Shown: piece by piece, positions 1 to 7,788 of the stretch
Layout: every line of letters begins with the position of its first letter
Position numbering within the stretch: position 1 is the first letter of the stretch
Assembly: GCA_022574315.1 (NCBI GenBank)
Contig: JACZSH010000042.1
Coordinates: 1-10,938 of the forward strand
Length of the DNA: 10,938 nt
Direction: 5' to 3'
From: Chloroflexota bacterium
GTDB lineage: Bacteria > Chloroflexota > Dehalococcoidia > Dehalococcoidales > RBG-16-60-22
Position numbers and translations under genes: made by a program
The notes under the pieces: generated by a model
What the model was told of the DNA's origin: nothing
The model's database searches: none
Seen by the model: only the letters and a program-made list of their open reading frames with translations

Positions 1-1163
1 TTCTCTCGGAGGCCGTCTTCCCGGCTGGCCAGTTTCGTCATCTCGGCCTGCATCTGCTGCCACCGGCTTTTTAGCTGAGGCAGTTTCTGCGCCTCGGCTT
101 CCAGTTGATTGATTTTATTTTCGCGGATTTTATGGTCCGTCTTCAGGTTTTCCTGCGCGGCAAAAATCACCTTTTCCAGTTGCCCTTGTCGCCCTTTCAG
201 ATTGTTAAATCGCATCGCCTTCTGACCGAGTTCTTCGTTGGTTTTCCTGGCTTCGCCGAACCGGGTAAAACCTTCTTCTATCAAGGTGCGTCGGGCAATC
301 AGCCTTTCGTATTCCTCGATGCGTGAGCGGTGCTGTTTTATCTGTCCGTCCAGGGACTCCAGGCGCTGCTGTCGCTCGGGAATGCTGGTTTCCAGCTGGT
401 CAAATTGCGCCGTCTTTCTAGCCAGCGTTTCTTTTTCCCGCCGTAACTCGCTGAGGCTGGCGTCCGTTTCCGCCATTAATTTTTCAATACCGTCCAGCAC
501 GCGCTGCGCCTCTTCGAATTCAGCCTCGTAAGCCGGTTTTTCGGCCAGTTCGTCGCTGATTTCCTGGAGGACAGTTTCCAGTTTCCCTTTTTCGTCCTCA
601 TGCTGTCGGGCAAGTAGTCTGGCCTGCTCTTCCAATCGGTCGTAGAAAGACAGACCGAGGATATTGGCCAGTACCTGTTTACGCTCGGCAGGACGTTTGA
701 TGGTGAATTCATCCGCGTGACCCTGCCGCAAGAAAGCGCTGTTGACGAAAGTATCGTAGTCCATGTGCAGGACATCCGTGATTTTCTGCTGGGTCTGGGT
801 AAGGCTGTTGCCTGTTATCGACCTGAAATCGCCGTTGCTGGCAATCTGGAACTCCAGCAGGGACTGCCCGGCGCCGCCTTGCTTTTTGGGTCGGGAGCGC
901 TTGCGAATGATGCGGTACGACTGTTGTTCGACGGCGAAGTCGAACTCCACTTCCATATCCGGTTGGCCGGCGTGCACCAGGTCATCGTCGCTTCCCGCCC
1001 GGGCTTTTCCCCAGAGTGCCCAGGTCATGGCGTCAATCAGGGCTGATTTGCCGTTGCCGTTGTCCCCGGACAGACAGGCGATGTGGATGCCTTCAAAATT
1101 GAGCGGCGGCACGTTCTCCCGGTAGCACATGAAATTACGCATCTTTAATCTGACGGGAATCAT
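1..1163 (-). CDS. sbcC: SbcC/Rad50-type ATPase, N-terminal part (runs off left edge)
   Basis: Reading the minus strand from the ATG at 1163 gives 387 open codons that continue past the window edge, so the C-terminus is missing. The protein starts MIPVRLKMRNFMCYRENV, typical of SMC/Rad50/SbcC ATPases. A Walker A motif GDNGNGKS lies at residues 33-40 and a Q-loop FLRQG at about 144-148. From about residue 175 the sequence becomes charged and heptad-like, the first arm of a long antiparallel coiled coil. The zinc hook, Walker B and signature motif would lie outside the window. Family knowledge: SbcC/Rad50 pairs with the SbcD/Mre11 nuclease to process hairpins and double-strand ends. No sbcD is visible upstream, where ffh is divergent; it could lie downstream, off the window. 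The ribosome binding site GGAG sits 7 nt before the ATG. SbcC versus Rad50 naming cannot be settled from half a protein; 'SMC-family ATPase' is the safe name. Confidence 0.9.
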   Translation of the reverse strand, partial: MIPVRLKMRNFMCYRENVPPLNFEGIHIACLSGDNGNGKSALIDAMTWALWGKARAGSDDDLVHAGQPDMEVEFDFAVEQQSYRIIRKRSRPKKQGGAGQSLLEFQIASNGDFRSITGNSLTQTQQKITDVLHMDYDTFVNSAFLRQGHADEFTIKRPAERKQVLANILGLSFYDRLEEQARLLARQHEDEKGKLETVLQEISDELAEKPAYEAEFEEAQRVLDGIEKLMAETDASLSELRREKETLARKTAQFDQLETSIPERQQRLESLDGQIKQHRSRIEEYERLIARRTLIEEGFTRFGEARKTNEELGQKAMRFNNLKGRQGQLEKVIFAAQENLKTDHKIRENKINQLEAEAQKLPQLKSRWQQMQAEMTKLASREDGLRE

Positions 1164-1194
1164 CCTGGTACTCCAACGAAACGTCTTTGTCCTT

Positions 1195-1222
1195 ATTTTA
1201 GCATAGATGGGAGGGTTGTTAT
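1195..1222 (-). promoter_or_regulatory. Predicted extended -10 promoter for the sbcC-like gene
   Basis: On the minus strand, TAAAAT (plus coordinates 1195-1200, 5 of 6 to the -10 consensus) is preceded directly by TGC (1201-1203), an extended -10. A weak -35, ATAACA (1217-1222, 4 of 6), lies 16 nt upstream. The predicted start near 1188 gives a leader of about 25 nt that contains the GGAG ribosome binding site. Based on motif matching only. Confidence 0.5.
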
Positions 1223-1241
1223 CTACCTCGTTCCGGTTAGC

Positions 1242-1271
1242 TTGACGCCCGGGGACACGCCAAATTAGAAT
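1242..1271 (+). promoter_or_regulatory. Predicted sigma-70 promoter for ffh
   Basis: TTGACG (1242-1247, 5 of 6) and TAGAAT (1266-1271, 5 of 6) are 18 nt apart. Transcription would begin about 7 nt after the -10, that is at or next to the ffh ATG at 1278, implying a leaderless message. The same -10 hexamer TAGAAT occurs in the promoter predicted at 7152-7180. Confidence 0.55.
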
Positions 1272-1277
1272 GAAAAT

Positions 1278-2606
1278 ATGTTTGAGGTTCTCAGCGATAG
1301 ACTGACCGGGGTATTCCGCCGGCTGGGGAGTAAGGGTAAACTCACCGAGAAAGATATTGACGAGGCCCTGCGCCAGGTGCGCCTGGCCCTGCTGGAAGCG
1401 GACGTAAACTTCAAGGTGGTCAAGGACTTACTCGCCAGGGTGAAAGAGCGTTCCATGGGCTCTGAAGTACACCAGAGCCTTTCCCCGGGGCAGCAGATAG
1501 TCAAGATTGTCAACGAGGGGCTTATTGACGTCCTCGGCGGGGAACCGGGCCGCCTGACCACCTCACCCCAGCCCCCTTCGGTGGTGATGCTGGTGGGGTT
1601 GCAGGGTAGTGGCAAGACCACCACCGCCGCCAAGCTGGCGCGCCACCTCAAGCATTCCGGGCAGAAACCGCTGCTGGTGGCCGCCGATAACCGCCGGCCG
1701 GCCGCCATTGAGCAACTGGTCACCCTGGGTAATCAGCTGGACATCCCGGTCTACCGTGAAGCTCCGGAGGTTTCTCCCCGGGACGTATGTGTCCGGGCTT
1801 TAAAAAAGGCGAAAGATATGGCCGCTACCTGGGTAATCGTGGATACGGCCGGACGCCTCCATATTGACGAGGAGATGATGACCGAGTTGACTCTTTTGAA
1901 AAAAGAGCTGAAGCCGGTGGAAGTGCTGCTCGTGGTCGATGCCATGACCGGCCAGGAGGCGGTGCGTATTGCCGGGGACTTTCACTCACGGGTGAGCCTG
2001 ACCGGGCTGATCCTGACCAAGATGGACGGTGATGCCCGTGGCGGTGCGGCTCTCTCCATACGCTGGGTAAGCGGGGTGCCGATTAAATTCCTCGGCATCG
2101 GTGAAAAAGCGGAGGCTTTTGAGCCTTTTTATCCTGACCGGCTGGCCTCACGCATCCTCGGTATGGGTGATATTCTAACCTTCGTGGAGAAGGCCGAAGC
2201 GGCCCTGGAAGAAGATCAGGCAAGGGAGTTGAAGAAAAAAGTACAGACGGCCACCTTTGACCTGGAAGACTTCCTGACGCAGTTAAGGTCAATCAAAAAG
2301 ATGGGGCCGATATCTCAGCTGGTGGAGATGCTACCGGGCATGTCCCGGTTGTCGGCGCGGCTGCCGGAAGGAACGGAAGAGAAACAGCTCAAGAAGGTCG
2401 AAGCCATCATACTCTCGATGACCCCTGATGAGCGCCGTTACCCGAATATTATCGGTGGTAGCCGTCGCCGCCGTATTGCCCGGGGCAGCGGGTTGAAACC
2501 ACAGGACATCAATCAGCTGCTGAACCAGTTTCACCAGATGCAGAAGCTGATGAAAATGGGGGCAAAAGGTAAACTCCCGTCTAACCTGATGGGAATGTTC
2601 CGTTAG
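1278..2606 (+). CDS. ffh: Signal recognition particle protein Ffh (SRP54)
   Basis: The 442-residue product is a full-length Ffh, the GTPase that binds 4.5S RNA and signal sequences of nascent membrane and secreted proteins and delivers ribosomes to FtsY at the membrane. The N domain spans about 1-90. The NG GTPase domain shows G1 GLQGSGKT (107-114), the SRP-GTPase motif ADNRRPAA (136-143), G3 DTAGR (189-193), G4 TKMD (247-250) running into DGDARGG (250-256), and GIGE (273-276). The methionine-rich M domain from about 325 carries the RNA-binding SRRRRIARGSG (395-405) and a C-terminal MQKLMKMG stretch. The usual Tyr of ADxYRPAA is Arg here, as I recall also for Thermus-type Ffh. No Shine-Dalgarno precedes the ATG, and the predicted promoter places the transcript start on it. 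It is monocistronic and convergent with rpoD, with 3 nt between the stop codons; the common rpsP-rimM-trmD neighbours are absent here. Confidence 0.97.
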   Translation: MFEVLSDRLTGVFRRLGSKGKLTEKDIDEALRQVRLALLEADVNFKVVKDLLARVKERSMGSEVHQSLSPGQQIVKIVNEGLIDVLGGEPGRLTTSPQPPSVVMLVGLQGSGKTTTAAKLARHLKHSGQKPLLVAADNRRPAAIEQLVTLGNQLDIPVYREAPEVSPRDVCVRALKKAKDMAATWVIVDTAGRLHIDEEMMTELTLLKKELKPVEVLLVVDAMTGQEAVRIAGDFHSRVSLTGLILTKMDGDARGGAALSIRWVSGVPIKFLGIGEKAEAFEPFYPDRLASRILGMGDILTFVEKAEAALEEDQARELKKKVQTATFDLEDFLTQLRSIKKMGPISQLVEMLPGMSRLSARLPEGTEEKQLKKVEAIILSMTPDERRYPNIIGGSRRRRIARGSGLKPQDINQLLNQFHQMQKLMKMGAKGKLPSNLMGMFR

Positions 2607-2609
2607 CCA

Positions 2610-4154
2610 CTATTCCAGGTAGTCTTTCAGCTTACGGCTTCGGCTCGGGTGGCGGAGCTTGCGCAGTGCCTTGGCTTCAATCTGGCGGATTCTCTCTCTG
2701 GTGACATTGAATTCTTTGCCCACTTCCTCAAGCGTCCGGCTTCTCCCGTCATCAAGTCCGAACCTGAGCTGGAGCACGCGCTGCTCACGCGGGGTGAGCG
2801 TAAATAAAACGTCTTCAATCTGCTCCTTGAGGAGTTGCTTGGAGGCGGCGTCCGCCGGTGGCAGGGCGTTTCTGTCTTCTATCGAGTTGCCCAGCGGGCT
2901 ATCCTCCTCTTCACCGATAGGTGACTCCAGCGAGATGGGCAGTTGAGACACCTTGACTATCTCCCTGACCTTATCCGAAGATATCTCCATTTCCTTGGCG
3001 ATTTCGGTGGAAGACGGCTCGCGTCCGTATTCCTGGGCGAGACGCCGGCTCGTTTTCAGCAGGCGGTTGATGGTCTCCACCATGTGTACCGGGATGCGGA
3101 TGGTGCGGGCCTGATCGGCTATCGCCCGGGTAAGGGCCTGGCGAATCCACCAGGTGGCATAGGTGCTGAATTTGTAACCCTTGCGGTAATCAAACTTCTC
3201 CACCGCTCTCATCAGGCCGATGTTTCCCTCCTGGATAAGGTCCAGCAGGGACATGCCGCGCCCGATATGCTTCTTGGCGACACTGACCACCAGGCGGAGA
3301 TTGGCTTCGATAAGGTGTTTTTCCGCTTTTTTTGCTTCGTGCTCGATATATTTCAGGTAAGATTCAAAATGCGTTTCGTGGGCTCTGACGGCGCTAATGA
3401 AGCCGCTCTCGGTTACCAGCCGCTCGATATCGGCAATGGTTGCGTTATTTCCGATAGCATCGATGATTTCCTGGGGCAGCAGCTGGCTGTTAAGAGACAG
3501 GTGAACCAGCAGATGATCTAATTCCGGTGTTGTCAGGTTGATTTGAGCGGCAATGTTCTCATGCAGCTGTTCTTCCTCGATACTGGCCCTTGTTTTCATG
3601 GACCGGGCAGATATGACGCTCTCTACGAAATTGGTCGATGTCGTCAGGTCGAACTGCTCACGCACCGGGTGGATAACGGTAAACATTTCAGCGCTTTCTT
3701 TGAGCAGTGCCAGGAACAGTTCGGTAGTCGTGGGAGTGGTCCCGTAGTTTTGTGAATAGGCATGCCTCAGTGTATTGAAACGTTTACCCTCTTCCATTTT
3801 TTGGGCCAGTATCTTTTCATCGTTGGCGCTGAGCAGCCGTACCCGGCCAATCTCATGGAGGTATATGCGGACCGGGTCGTCGGTTATGTCTTGCTCCGCC
3901 AAAGCGTCCAGAGGCGCTTGCGTTACCAGTTCCTTAGCTGACTCCGGCTTCTCGACTTCGAGATGTTCATTATCGTGCCATATTTCATGCGGACCGTGAT
4001 GGCTCTTACCCTCCGATTCGTCATCTGCGTCTGGAGAACCGGTGTACAGGTGATGGTTTGCTTTGAGTTCGTTTTGCTCCTCCGGTGACAGTTCCTCCTC
4101 ATCCCCGTTTTGGGGTGGTAACCTTGTCTGGCCTTTATCCTTTTCCTGTTCCAT
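2610..4154 (-). CDS. rpoD: RNA polymerase housekeeping sigma factor RpoD/SigA
   Basis: The 514-residue product is a group 1 sigma-70 factor that directs RNA polymerase to -35/-10 promoters. Region 1.2 begins near DPVRIYLHEIG (93-103). Region 2 includes LLDLIQEGNIGLMRAVEKFD (303-322), the core-binding and -10 element part, and YATWWIRQAL (332-341). Region 3 covers about 353-430. Region 4 covers about 435-514, with the -35-binding helix-turn-helix at about 474-501 (TLEEVGKEFNVTRERIRQIE). A non-conserved segment of about 155 residues (126-280) lies between regions 1.2 and 2. The first 85 residues are acidic and His-rich and do not look like a canonical region 1.1. A near-perfect ribosome binding site, AGGAGGT, sits 5 nt before the ATG. 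The start is 15 nt after the dnaG stop, so the two are surely cotranscribed. No terminator follows; the gene ends against ffh. Confidence 0.97.
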   Translation of the reverse strand: MEQEKDKGQTRLPPQNGDEEELSPEEQNELKANHHLYTGSPDADDESEGKSHHGPHEIWHDNEHLEVEKPESAKELVTQAPLDALAEQDITDDPVRIYLHEIGRVRLLSANDEKILAQKMEEGKRFNTLRHAYSQNYGTTPTTTELFLALLKESAEMFTVIHPVREQFDLTTSTNFVESVISARSMKTRASIEEEQLHENIAAQINLTTPELDHLLVHLSLNSQLLPQEIIDAIGNNATIADIERLVTESGFISAVRAHETHFESYLKYIEHEAKKAEKHLIEANLRLVVSVAKKHIGRGMSLLDLIQEGNIGLMRAVEKFDYRKGYKFSTYATWWIRQALTRAIADQARTIRIPVHMVETINRLLKTSRRLAQEYGREPSSTEIAKEMEISSDKVREIVKVSQLPISLESPIGEEEDSPLGNSIEDRNALPPADAASKQLLKEQIEDVLFTLTPREQRVLQLRFGLDDGRSRTLEEVGKEFNVTRERIRQIEAKALRKLRHPSRSRKLKDYLE

Positions 4155-4169
4155 TCTTCACCTCCTGGG

Positions 4170-5936
4170 CTAGGGTTGCCGTTGCCTTTTTTGCTGGTGG
4201 ATTATCCTTAACTGCACGGCGGTCTCTACCCCTTCTTCTTTAAGCTTGGCTAAATCAGCCCCCGTGCCTTTGGATTCGACTTCGAAGGCAAGTTGCTCGC
4301 TTCTCTTTGCTTCCAGTCTTTTTAAATATATTTCTTTTAACCGGCGGGTATAGTCCGCGTATCTCTGCGCCACCTGGTTGGAGGCAAGATTACGCTGGGC
4401 TATGGCCTCAAAGTGTTCATGAATTGCGGTATCAAGGTCTTTTTTTAACGACTGCAAATCACTGTCCCGTTGCCAGGCGATAAAAATTTCGCGGTTTTCG
4501 CTGTTCTCGAAGTATTCCAGGACCAGGTCGGCGCCATTCTCCTTAAGCTCCGGGTGTTGCAGGAGCAGGGCCAGGCAGTCCTCTTCCAGTCGGCTGGTTA
4601 AAATTGAGCGGGCTGTCGGGGCAGCCGCTTTTGGCGGCTGAACCGGCCTCCGGCGAGATTCCGGCCGGGGTTTTACCCGGCTCAGTTCGGCCTCCAGGGT
4701 GGCCAGGGTGACGTCTATCATTCGGGCCAGCTTCTGTAAATAGTGAGTCCGGCGCACGCCGTCCTTTATTTCCGCGAGTATCGGTAAAAGTCTCTCCGCG
4801 GCCAGGGATTTTCCCCTCGCCGTGGCAAGGTCAAGTTCGGCGGTGACCATGCCGAAAGTGTAATCCATTATCGGTTGCGCCGTCGCCAGCAGCTCCCGCC
4901 AGTTCTCCGGGTTATCTTTGATGACGTCGTCGGGGTCTTTGCCGGCGGGCAGGGTGGCCACCTTCACTTCGGCCTCAAGGATGTTCTCATAACTTACCCC
5001 GCGTAACATGGCTTCCTTGCCGGCGGCATCGGCGTCCAGCGCCAGCACCACGTTACGGGTCAATTTTTTCAGAGCACTGATCTGTCTTTCGGTAACCGAG
5101 GTGCCCATGGAGGCGACCACGTTGTTAAAGCCGTTCTGGTGGGCGGTGATGACGTCGACATAGCCCTCGACGATTACCGCCGTTGCCTGCTGCCGGATGG
5201 CCGGGGCGGCCAGATTGATGCCGTAAAGACTGCCGCTCTTATCGAAAAGGGGCGTTTGCGGCGAGTTGACATACTTGGGAAGCGAATCGTCAAGCACCCT
5301 GGCCCCAAAACCGGTAACGTGGCCCCTGATGTCCTGTATGGGGAAAATTACCTTGTTGCGGAATCGGTCATGTGACTTACCATCCTCGGTTTCTACCAGT
5401 AACCCTGAGGTAGGCAGCTCGCTTTCCGTATAACCCCTCTCCAGCAGGTGTTGCTTCAATGATTCCCAGCTGTTCAGGCAGTAGCCCAATCGAAAATCGT
5501 TGATGGTATCGGCGGAGAACCGACGATTGTTTAAGTAGGTACGTGCTTTTTCAGCGGCTGGAGAGGTGACCAGTAAATCATGAAAATACTGGGCGGCCGC
5601 TTCATTGAGCTGGCGGAGCCGGTCTCTTTCCTCTTTCCCCTTATCCTGTTCCGGCCGGGAAGGGATGATGACTCCGGCTCTGTCCGCCAGCAGGCGCAGT
5701 GCCTCCCCAAAATCAAGGCTGTCTCTCCGCATGACAAAAGAAAGCACGTCGCCGCCGCGGTTACAGCCGAAGCAGTGCCAGCTCTGTTGCTCAGGATAGA
5801 CGAAAAAAGACGGATTTTTTTCAGCGTGGAACGGGCACAGTCCGCTCAGGTTCCGCCCGGCTTTCTTCAGAGAGACCTGCTGGCCGATAACGTCGACAAT
5901 GTCGGTTTTCTGTTTTACGTCTTCAATGACACTCAT
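4170..5936 (-). CDS. dnaG: DNA primase DnaG
   Basis: The 588-residue product is a bacterial primase, which makes the RNA primers that replicative polymerase extends and works with the DnaB helicase. The N-terminal CHC2-type zinc finger has C34, H37, C55 and C58 (CPFH...CFGC). The RNA polymerase/TOPRIM core follows: RFRNKVIFPI (191-200), VEGYVD with E257 (256-261), DADAAG (301-306) and GKDPDD (332-337) supply the expected metal-binding acidic residues. A proline- and arginine-rich linker at about 422-441 leads to a helical C-terminal domain (about 445-588), the presumed DnaB-binding part. The start MSVIEDVKQK fits the family; no strong ribosome binding site is visible near it, as the only GGAG is 16 nt upstream, so translation may be coupled to dgt, whose stop lies 26 nt before it. 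The downstream partner rpoD follows after 15 nt. Confidence 0.97.
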   Translation of the reverse strand: MSVIEDVKQKTDIVDVIGQQVSLKKAGRNLSGLCPFHAEKNPSFFVYPEQQSWHCFGCNRGGDVLSFVMRRDSLDFGEALRLLADRAGVIIPSRPEQDKGKEERDRLRQLNEAAAQYFHDLLVTSPAAEKARTYLNNRRFSADTINDFRLGYCLNSWESLKQHLLERGYTESELPTSGLLVETEDGKSHDRFRNKVIFPIQDIRGHVTGFGARVLDDSLPKYVNSPQTPLFDKSGSLYGINLAAPAIRQQATAVIVEGYVDVITAHQNGFNNVVASMGTSVTERQISALKKLTRNVVLALDADAAGKEAMLRGVSYENILEAEVKVATLPAGKDPDDVIKDNPENWRELLATAQPIMDYTFGMVTAELDLATARGKSLAAERLLPILAEIKDGVRRTHYLQKLARMIDVTLATLEAELSRVKPRPESRRRPVQPPKAAAPTARSILTSRLEEDCLALLLQHPELKENGADLVLEYFENSENREIFIAWQRDSDLQSLKKDLDTAIHEHFEAIAQRNLASNQVAQRYADYTRRLKEIYLKRLEAKRSEQLAFEVESKGTGADLAKLKEEGVETAVQLRIIHQQKRQRQP

Positions 5937-5962
5937 CGTACTTAAATAATGACTCCGGTTCT

Positions 5963-7006
5963 TTAAGGCACCAGTTCGCTCGCCAGCCGGGTGGCGTAGC
6001 CGTCGGTCATTCCGGCAATATAATCGACCACCCGCCGCGAGGAGTCATCGCGGTAGGCGCTGTATTCAAGAGGCAGCCTGTCTTCATGTTCCGTAAGGTA
6101 GCCGTAGAGTCGGCAAATCGTTTCCCTTGCCGTGATGGCTTCTTCTTGGGCAGAGTGTACATTATACACCCGTTCGAACAGGAAATCACGCAGCGTATTA
6201 GTTGCTTCCAGCACCGGGCTCCCCATGCGGATAACCGGTTTATCGGTGTTGTCCGCTTCATTGCCCCTGGCCGCCCACGAATTTTCAATTATATCAGTGA
6301 CCATGGTATTGATACGTTGGGAATTGGAGATGCCCAGTACTTTCACGGAAGAAAGAGGCAAATCAAGCTCCGTGATAATGCCGGCCCGTACCGCGTCTCC
6401 GATATCGTGGTTGACGTAGGCAATGGCATCGGCAATCTGGCAAACCGCTCCTTCCAGGGTTGACGGCCTTCCGCCGTCTCCGCCGGAAATATCGTCTCGT
6501 GGTTTGGAATGGTTCAATAGTCCGTCCCGGACCTCCTCGGTCAGGTTCAATCCCTGGCCGTCTTTTTCCAGCCGGTCAACGACACGCAGGCTCTGCTCGT
6601 TGTGCCGGAAACCGTACTGATAAAGCTCGTTTAATACGTCTTCTCCCACGTGCCCGAAAGGGGTATGTCCCAGGTCATGTCCCAGGGCAATTGCCTCGGT
6701 CAGGTCCTCGTTGAGGTTGAGTGCCCGGGCAATGGTGCGGGCAATCTGGGAAACCTCCAGCGTATGCGTCAGCCGTGTTACGTAGTGGTCCCCCAGCGGG
6801 GCAATAAAAACCTGTGTCTTGTGCTTGAGACGCCGGAAGGCTTTACTGTGAATAATACGGTCACGGTCGCGCTGAAATACCGTCCGTATCGGACAGGGAG
6901 CCTCCTCTCGGCGCCTGCCCCGCGACAGTTTACTTTTCACCGCATAAGGAGAAAGACCCTCTTCCTTCTCTTCACCCAGCTGGCGAACACCGAGTTGTCT
7001 AATCAC
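5963..7006 (-). CDS. dgt: dGTPase-like HD-domain deoxynucleotide triphosphohydrolase
   Basis: The 347-residue product matches the dGTP triphosphohydrolase-like family, which converts dNTPs to deoxynucleosides plus triphosphate. The HD-domain metal ligands are visible: H81 (RLTHTLEV), H110-D111 in LGHDLGHTPFGH (108-119) and D193 (QIADAIAYVNHD). The conserved FRRLKHKTQVF is at 57-67. The start codon is GTG at 7006. No ATG is available in the N-terminus, and residues 1-30 align in style with related proteins (…LSPYAVKSKLSRGR), so the GTG is preferred, although its ribosome binding site is weak. It heads an operon with dnaG and rpoD, the position held by rpsU in E. coli; a dgt-dnaG-rpoD order is, from memory, also found in several Firmicutes. 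Exact substrate preference (dGTP or other dNTPs) cannot be read from sequence. Confidence 0.93.
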   Translation of the reverse strand: MIRQLGVRQLGEEKEEGLSPYAVKSKLSRGRRREEAPCPIRTVFQRDRDRIIHSKAFRRLKHKTQVFIAPLGDHYVTRLTHTLEVSQIARTIARALNLNEDLTEAIALGHDLGHTPFGHVGEDVLNELYQYGFRHNEQSLRVVDRLEKDGQGLNLTEEVRDGLLNHSKPRDDISGGDGGRPSTLEGAVCQIADAIAYVNHDIGDAVRAGIITELDLPLSSVKVLGISNSQRINTMVTDIIENSWAARGNEADNTDKPVIRMGSPVLEATNTLRDFLFERVYNVHSAQEEAITARETICRLYGYLTEHEDRLPLEYSAYRDDSSRRVVDYIAGMTDGYATRLASELVP

Positions 7007-7098
7007 TGATATATTGCTCTTTTTACCTTGGTAAATGACTCTATACCGGCCGTGGGCTTCGGGGACGCCAGTGAAATTTGGCTTCAGTTTACAATAAA

Positions 7099-7128
7099 AT
7101 TATACCATATTTACCGCTTCATTATCCA
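7099..7128 (-). promoter_or_regulatory. Predicted extended -10 promoter of the dgt-dnaG-rpoD operon
   Basis: On the minus strand a perfect TATAAT (plus coordinates 7099-7104) is directly preceded by TGG (7105-7107), an extended -10. A weak -35, TGGATA (7123-7128, 4 of 6), lies 18 nt upstream. The predicted start near 7092 gives a leader of about 85 nt before the GTG of dgt. I see no riboswitch or strong hairpin in that leader. Confidence 0.6.
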
Positions 7129-7151
7129 GTCACCCTAGACGGCTATTGAGG

Positions 7152-7180
7152 TTGACACAAGTACTCCCTTGACGTAGAAT
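7152..7180 (+). promoter_or_regulatory. Predicted sigma-70 promoter for the bifunctional-nuclease gene
   Basis: A consensus TTGACA (7152-7157) is followed after 17 nt by TAGAAT (7175-7180, 5 of 6). Transcription would begin near 7187, leaving a leader of about 30 nt with a GGAGG ribosome binding site at 7205-7209. Its -35 lies about 23 bp from the -35 of the divergent dgt promoter, so the two may share regulation. Confidence 0.65.
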
Positions 7181-7216
7181 TAGTATACTGGTTGAGAGAC
7201 TGGCGGAGGTTTAGCC

Positions 7217-7765
7217 ATGATTGAAATGAATATTGACAGCATTCGCGTCAGCTTGATGAACTATCAACGGGTGGTGATACTGAAAGAGAAGGAAGCCAGA
7301 CGTTACCTGCCTATCTGGATTGGCCCGGCCGAAGCAGACGCCATCGCCGTTAAGTTGCAGGGAGTCAATGTTCCACGTCCCTTGACCCATGACCTGCTCA
7401 CTTCGATAATTGATTCTCTGGGAGCTACCATTGACTCCATTGTTGTCAACGACCTCAAGAGCGATACTTTTTACGCCAAGATCATCCTCAATGTAGACGG
7501 AGGAAAACTGGAAATTGATTCCCGGCCCAGCGATGCCCTGGCGCTGGCGGTAAGGGCTGAAGTCGCCATCTACGCCGATGAAGCCGTGCTGGATAAGGCG
7601 GGTATCCTGCTGGACGAAGAGACAGGCAAGCCGCTTATGGAAGGGGTTGATGAAGCCGATACCAAGGACAGGAAAGTAAGCGAGGAAGAAATGAAGAAGA
7701 TGTCGGCTTTTTATGACTTTATTAACACGCTTGACCTGGATGATTTTGATAAACGTAAATCTTAA
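7217..7765 (+). CDS. Bifunctional nuclease (BFN/DUF151) domain protein
   Basis: The 182-residue product contains a bifunctional nuclease domain (DUF151) over about 1-130. Recognisable family features are the LPIWIGPAEADAIA segment (31-44), RPLTHDLL (54-61) and the conserved IDSRPSDALALAVR (100-113). Members are reported to have DNase and RNase activity, though the physiological role in bacteria is poorly defined. The C-terminal tail (about 133-182) is highly charged, mainly Glu/Asp/Lys, and is not the UVR domain seen in some relatives. GGAGG lies 7 nt before the ATG. The gene has its own predicted promoter and is followed 23 nt later by a small zinc-ribbon gene in the same transcription unit. 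The family call is firm; nuclease activity in this organism is inference. Confidence 0.9.
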   Translation: MIEMNIDSIRVSLMNYQRVVILKEKEARRYLPIWIGPAEADAIAVKLQGVNVPRPLTHDLLTSIIDSLGATIDSIVVNDLKSDTFYAKIILNVDGGKLEIDSRPSDALALAVRAEVAIYADEAVLDKAGILLDEETGKPLMEGVDEADTKDRKVSEEEMKKMSAFYDFINTLDLDDFDKRKS

Positions 7766-7788
7766 GCCTGGCCTGTGGGGTTGAACTG

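Noticed and set aside
1265..1723. 152-codon minus-strand frame opposite the start of ffh
   Set aside because: Shadow of the Ffh N and G domains; Ser/Arg-rich product typical of antisense frames.
2943..3521. 192-codon open frame on the plus strand inside rpoD
   Set aside because: It is antisense to sigma-factor regions that match the family residue by residue; its product looks like no known family and the frame is a by-product of codon bias.
7169..7189. Second plus-strand promoter TTGACG with TATACT
   Set aside because: The hexamers are only 9 nt apart, too close for sigma-70; the TTGACA/TAGAAT pair with 17-nt spacing is better.
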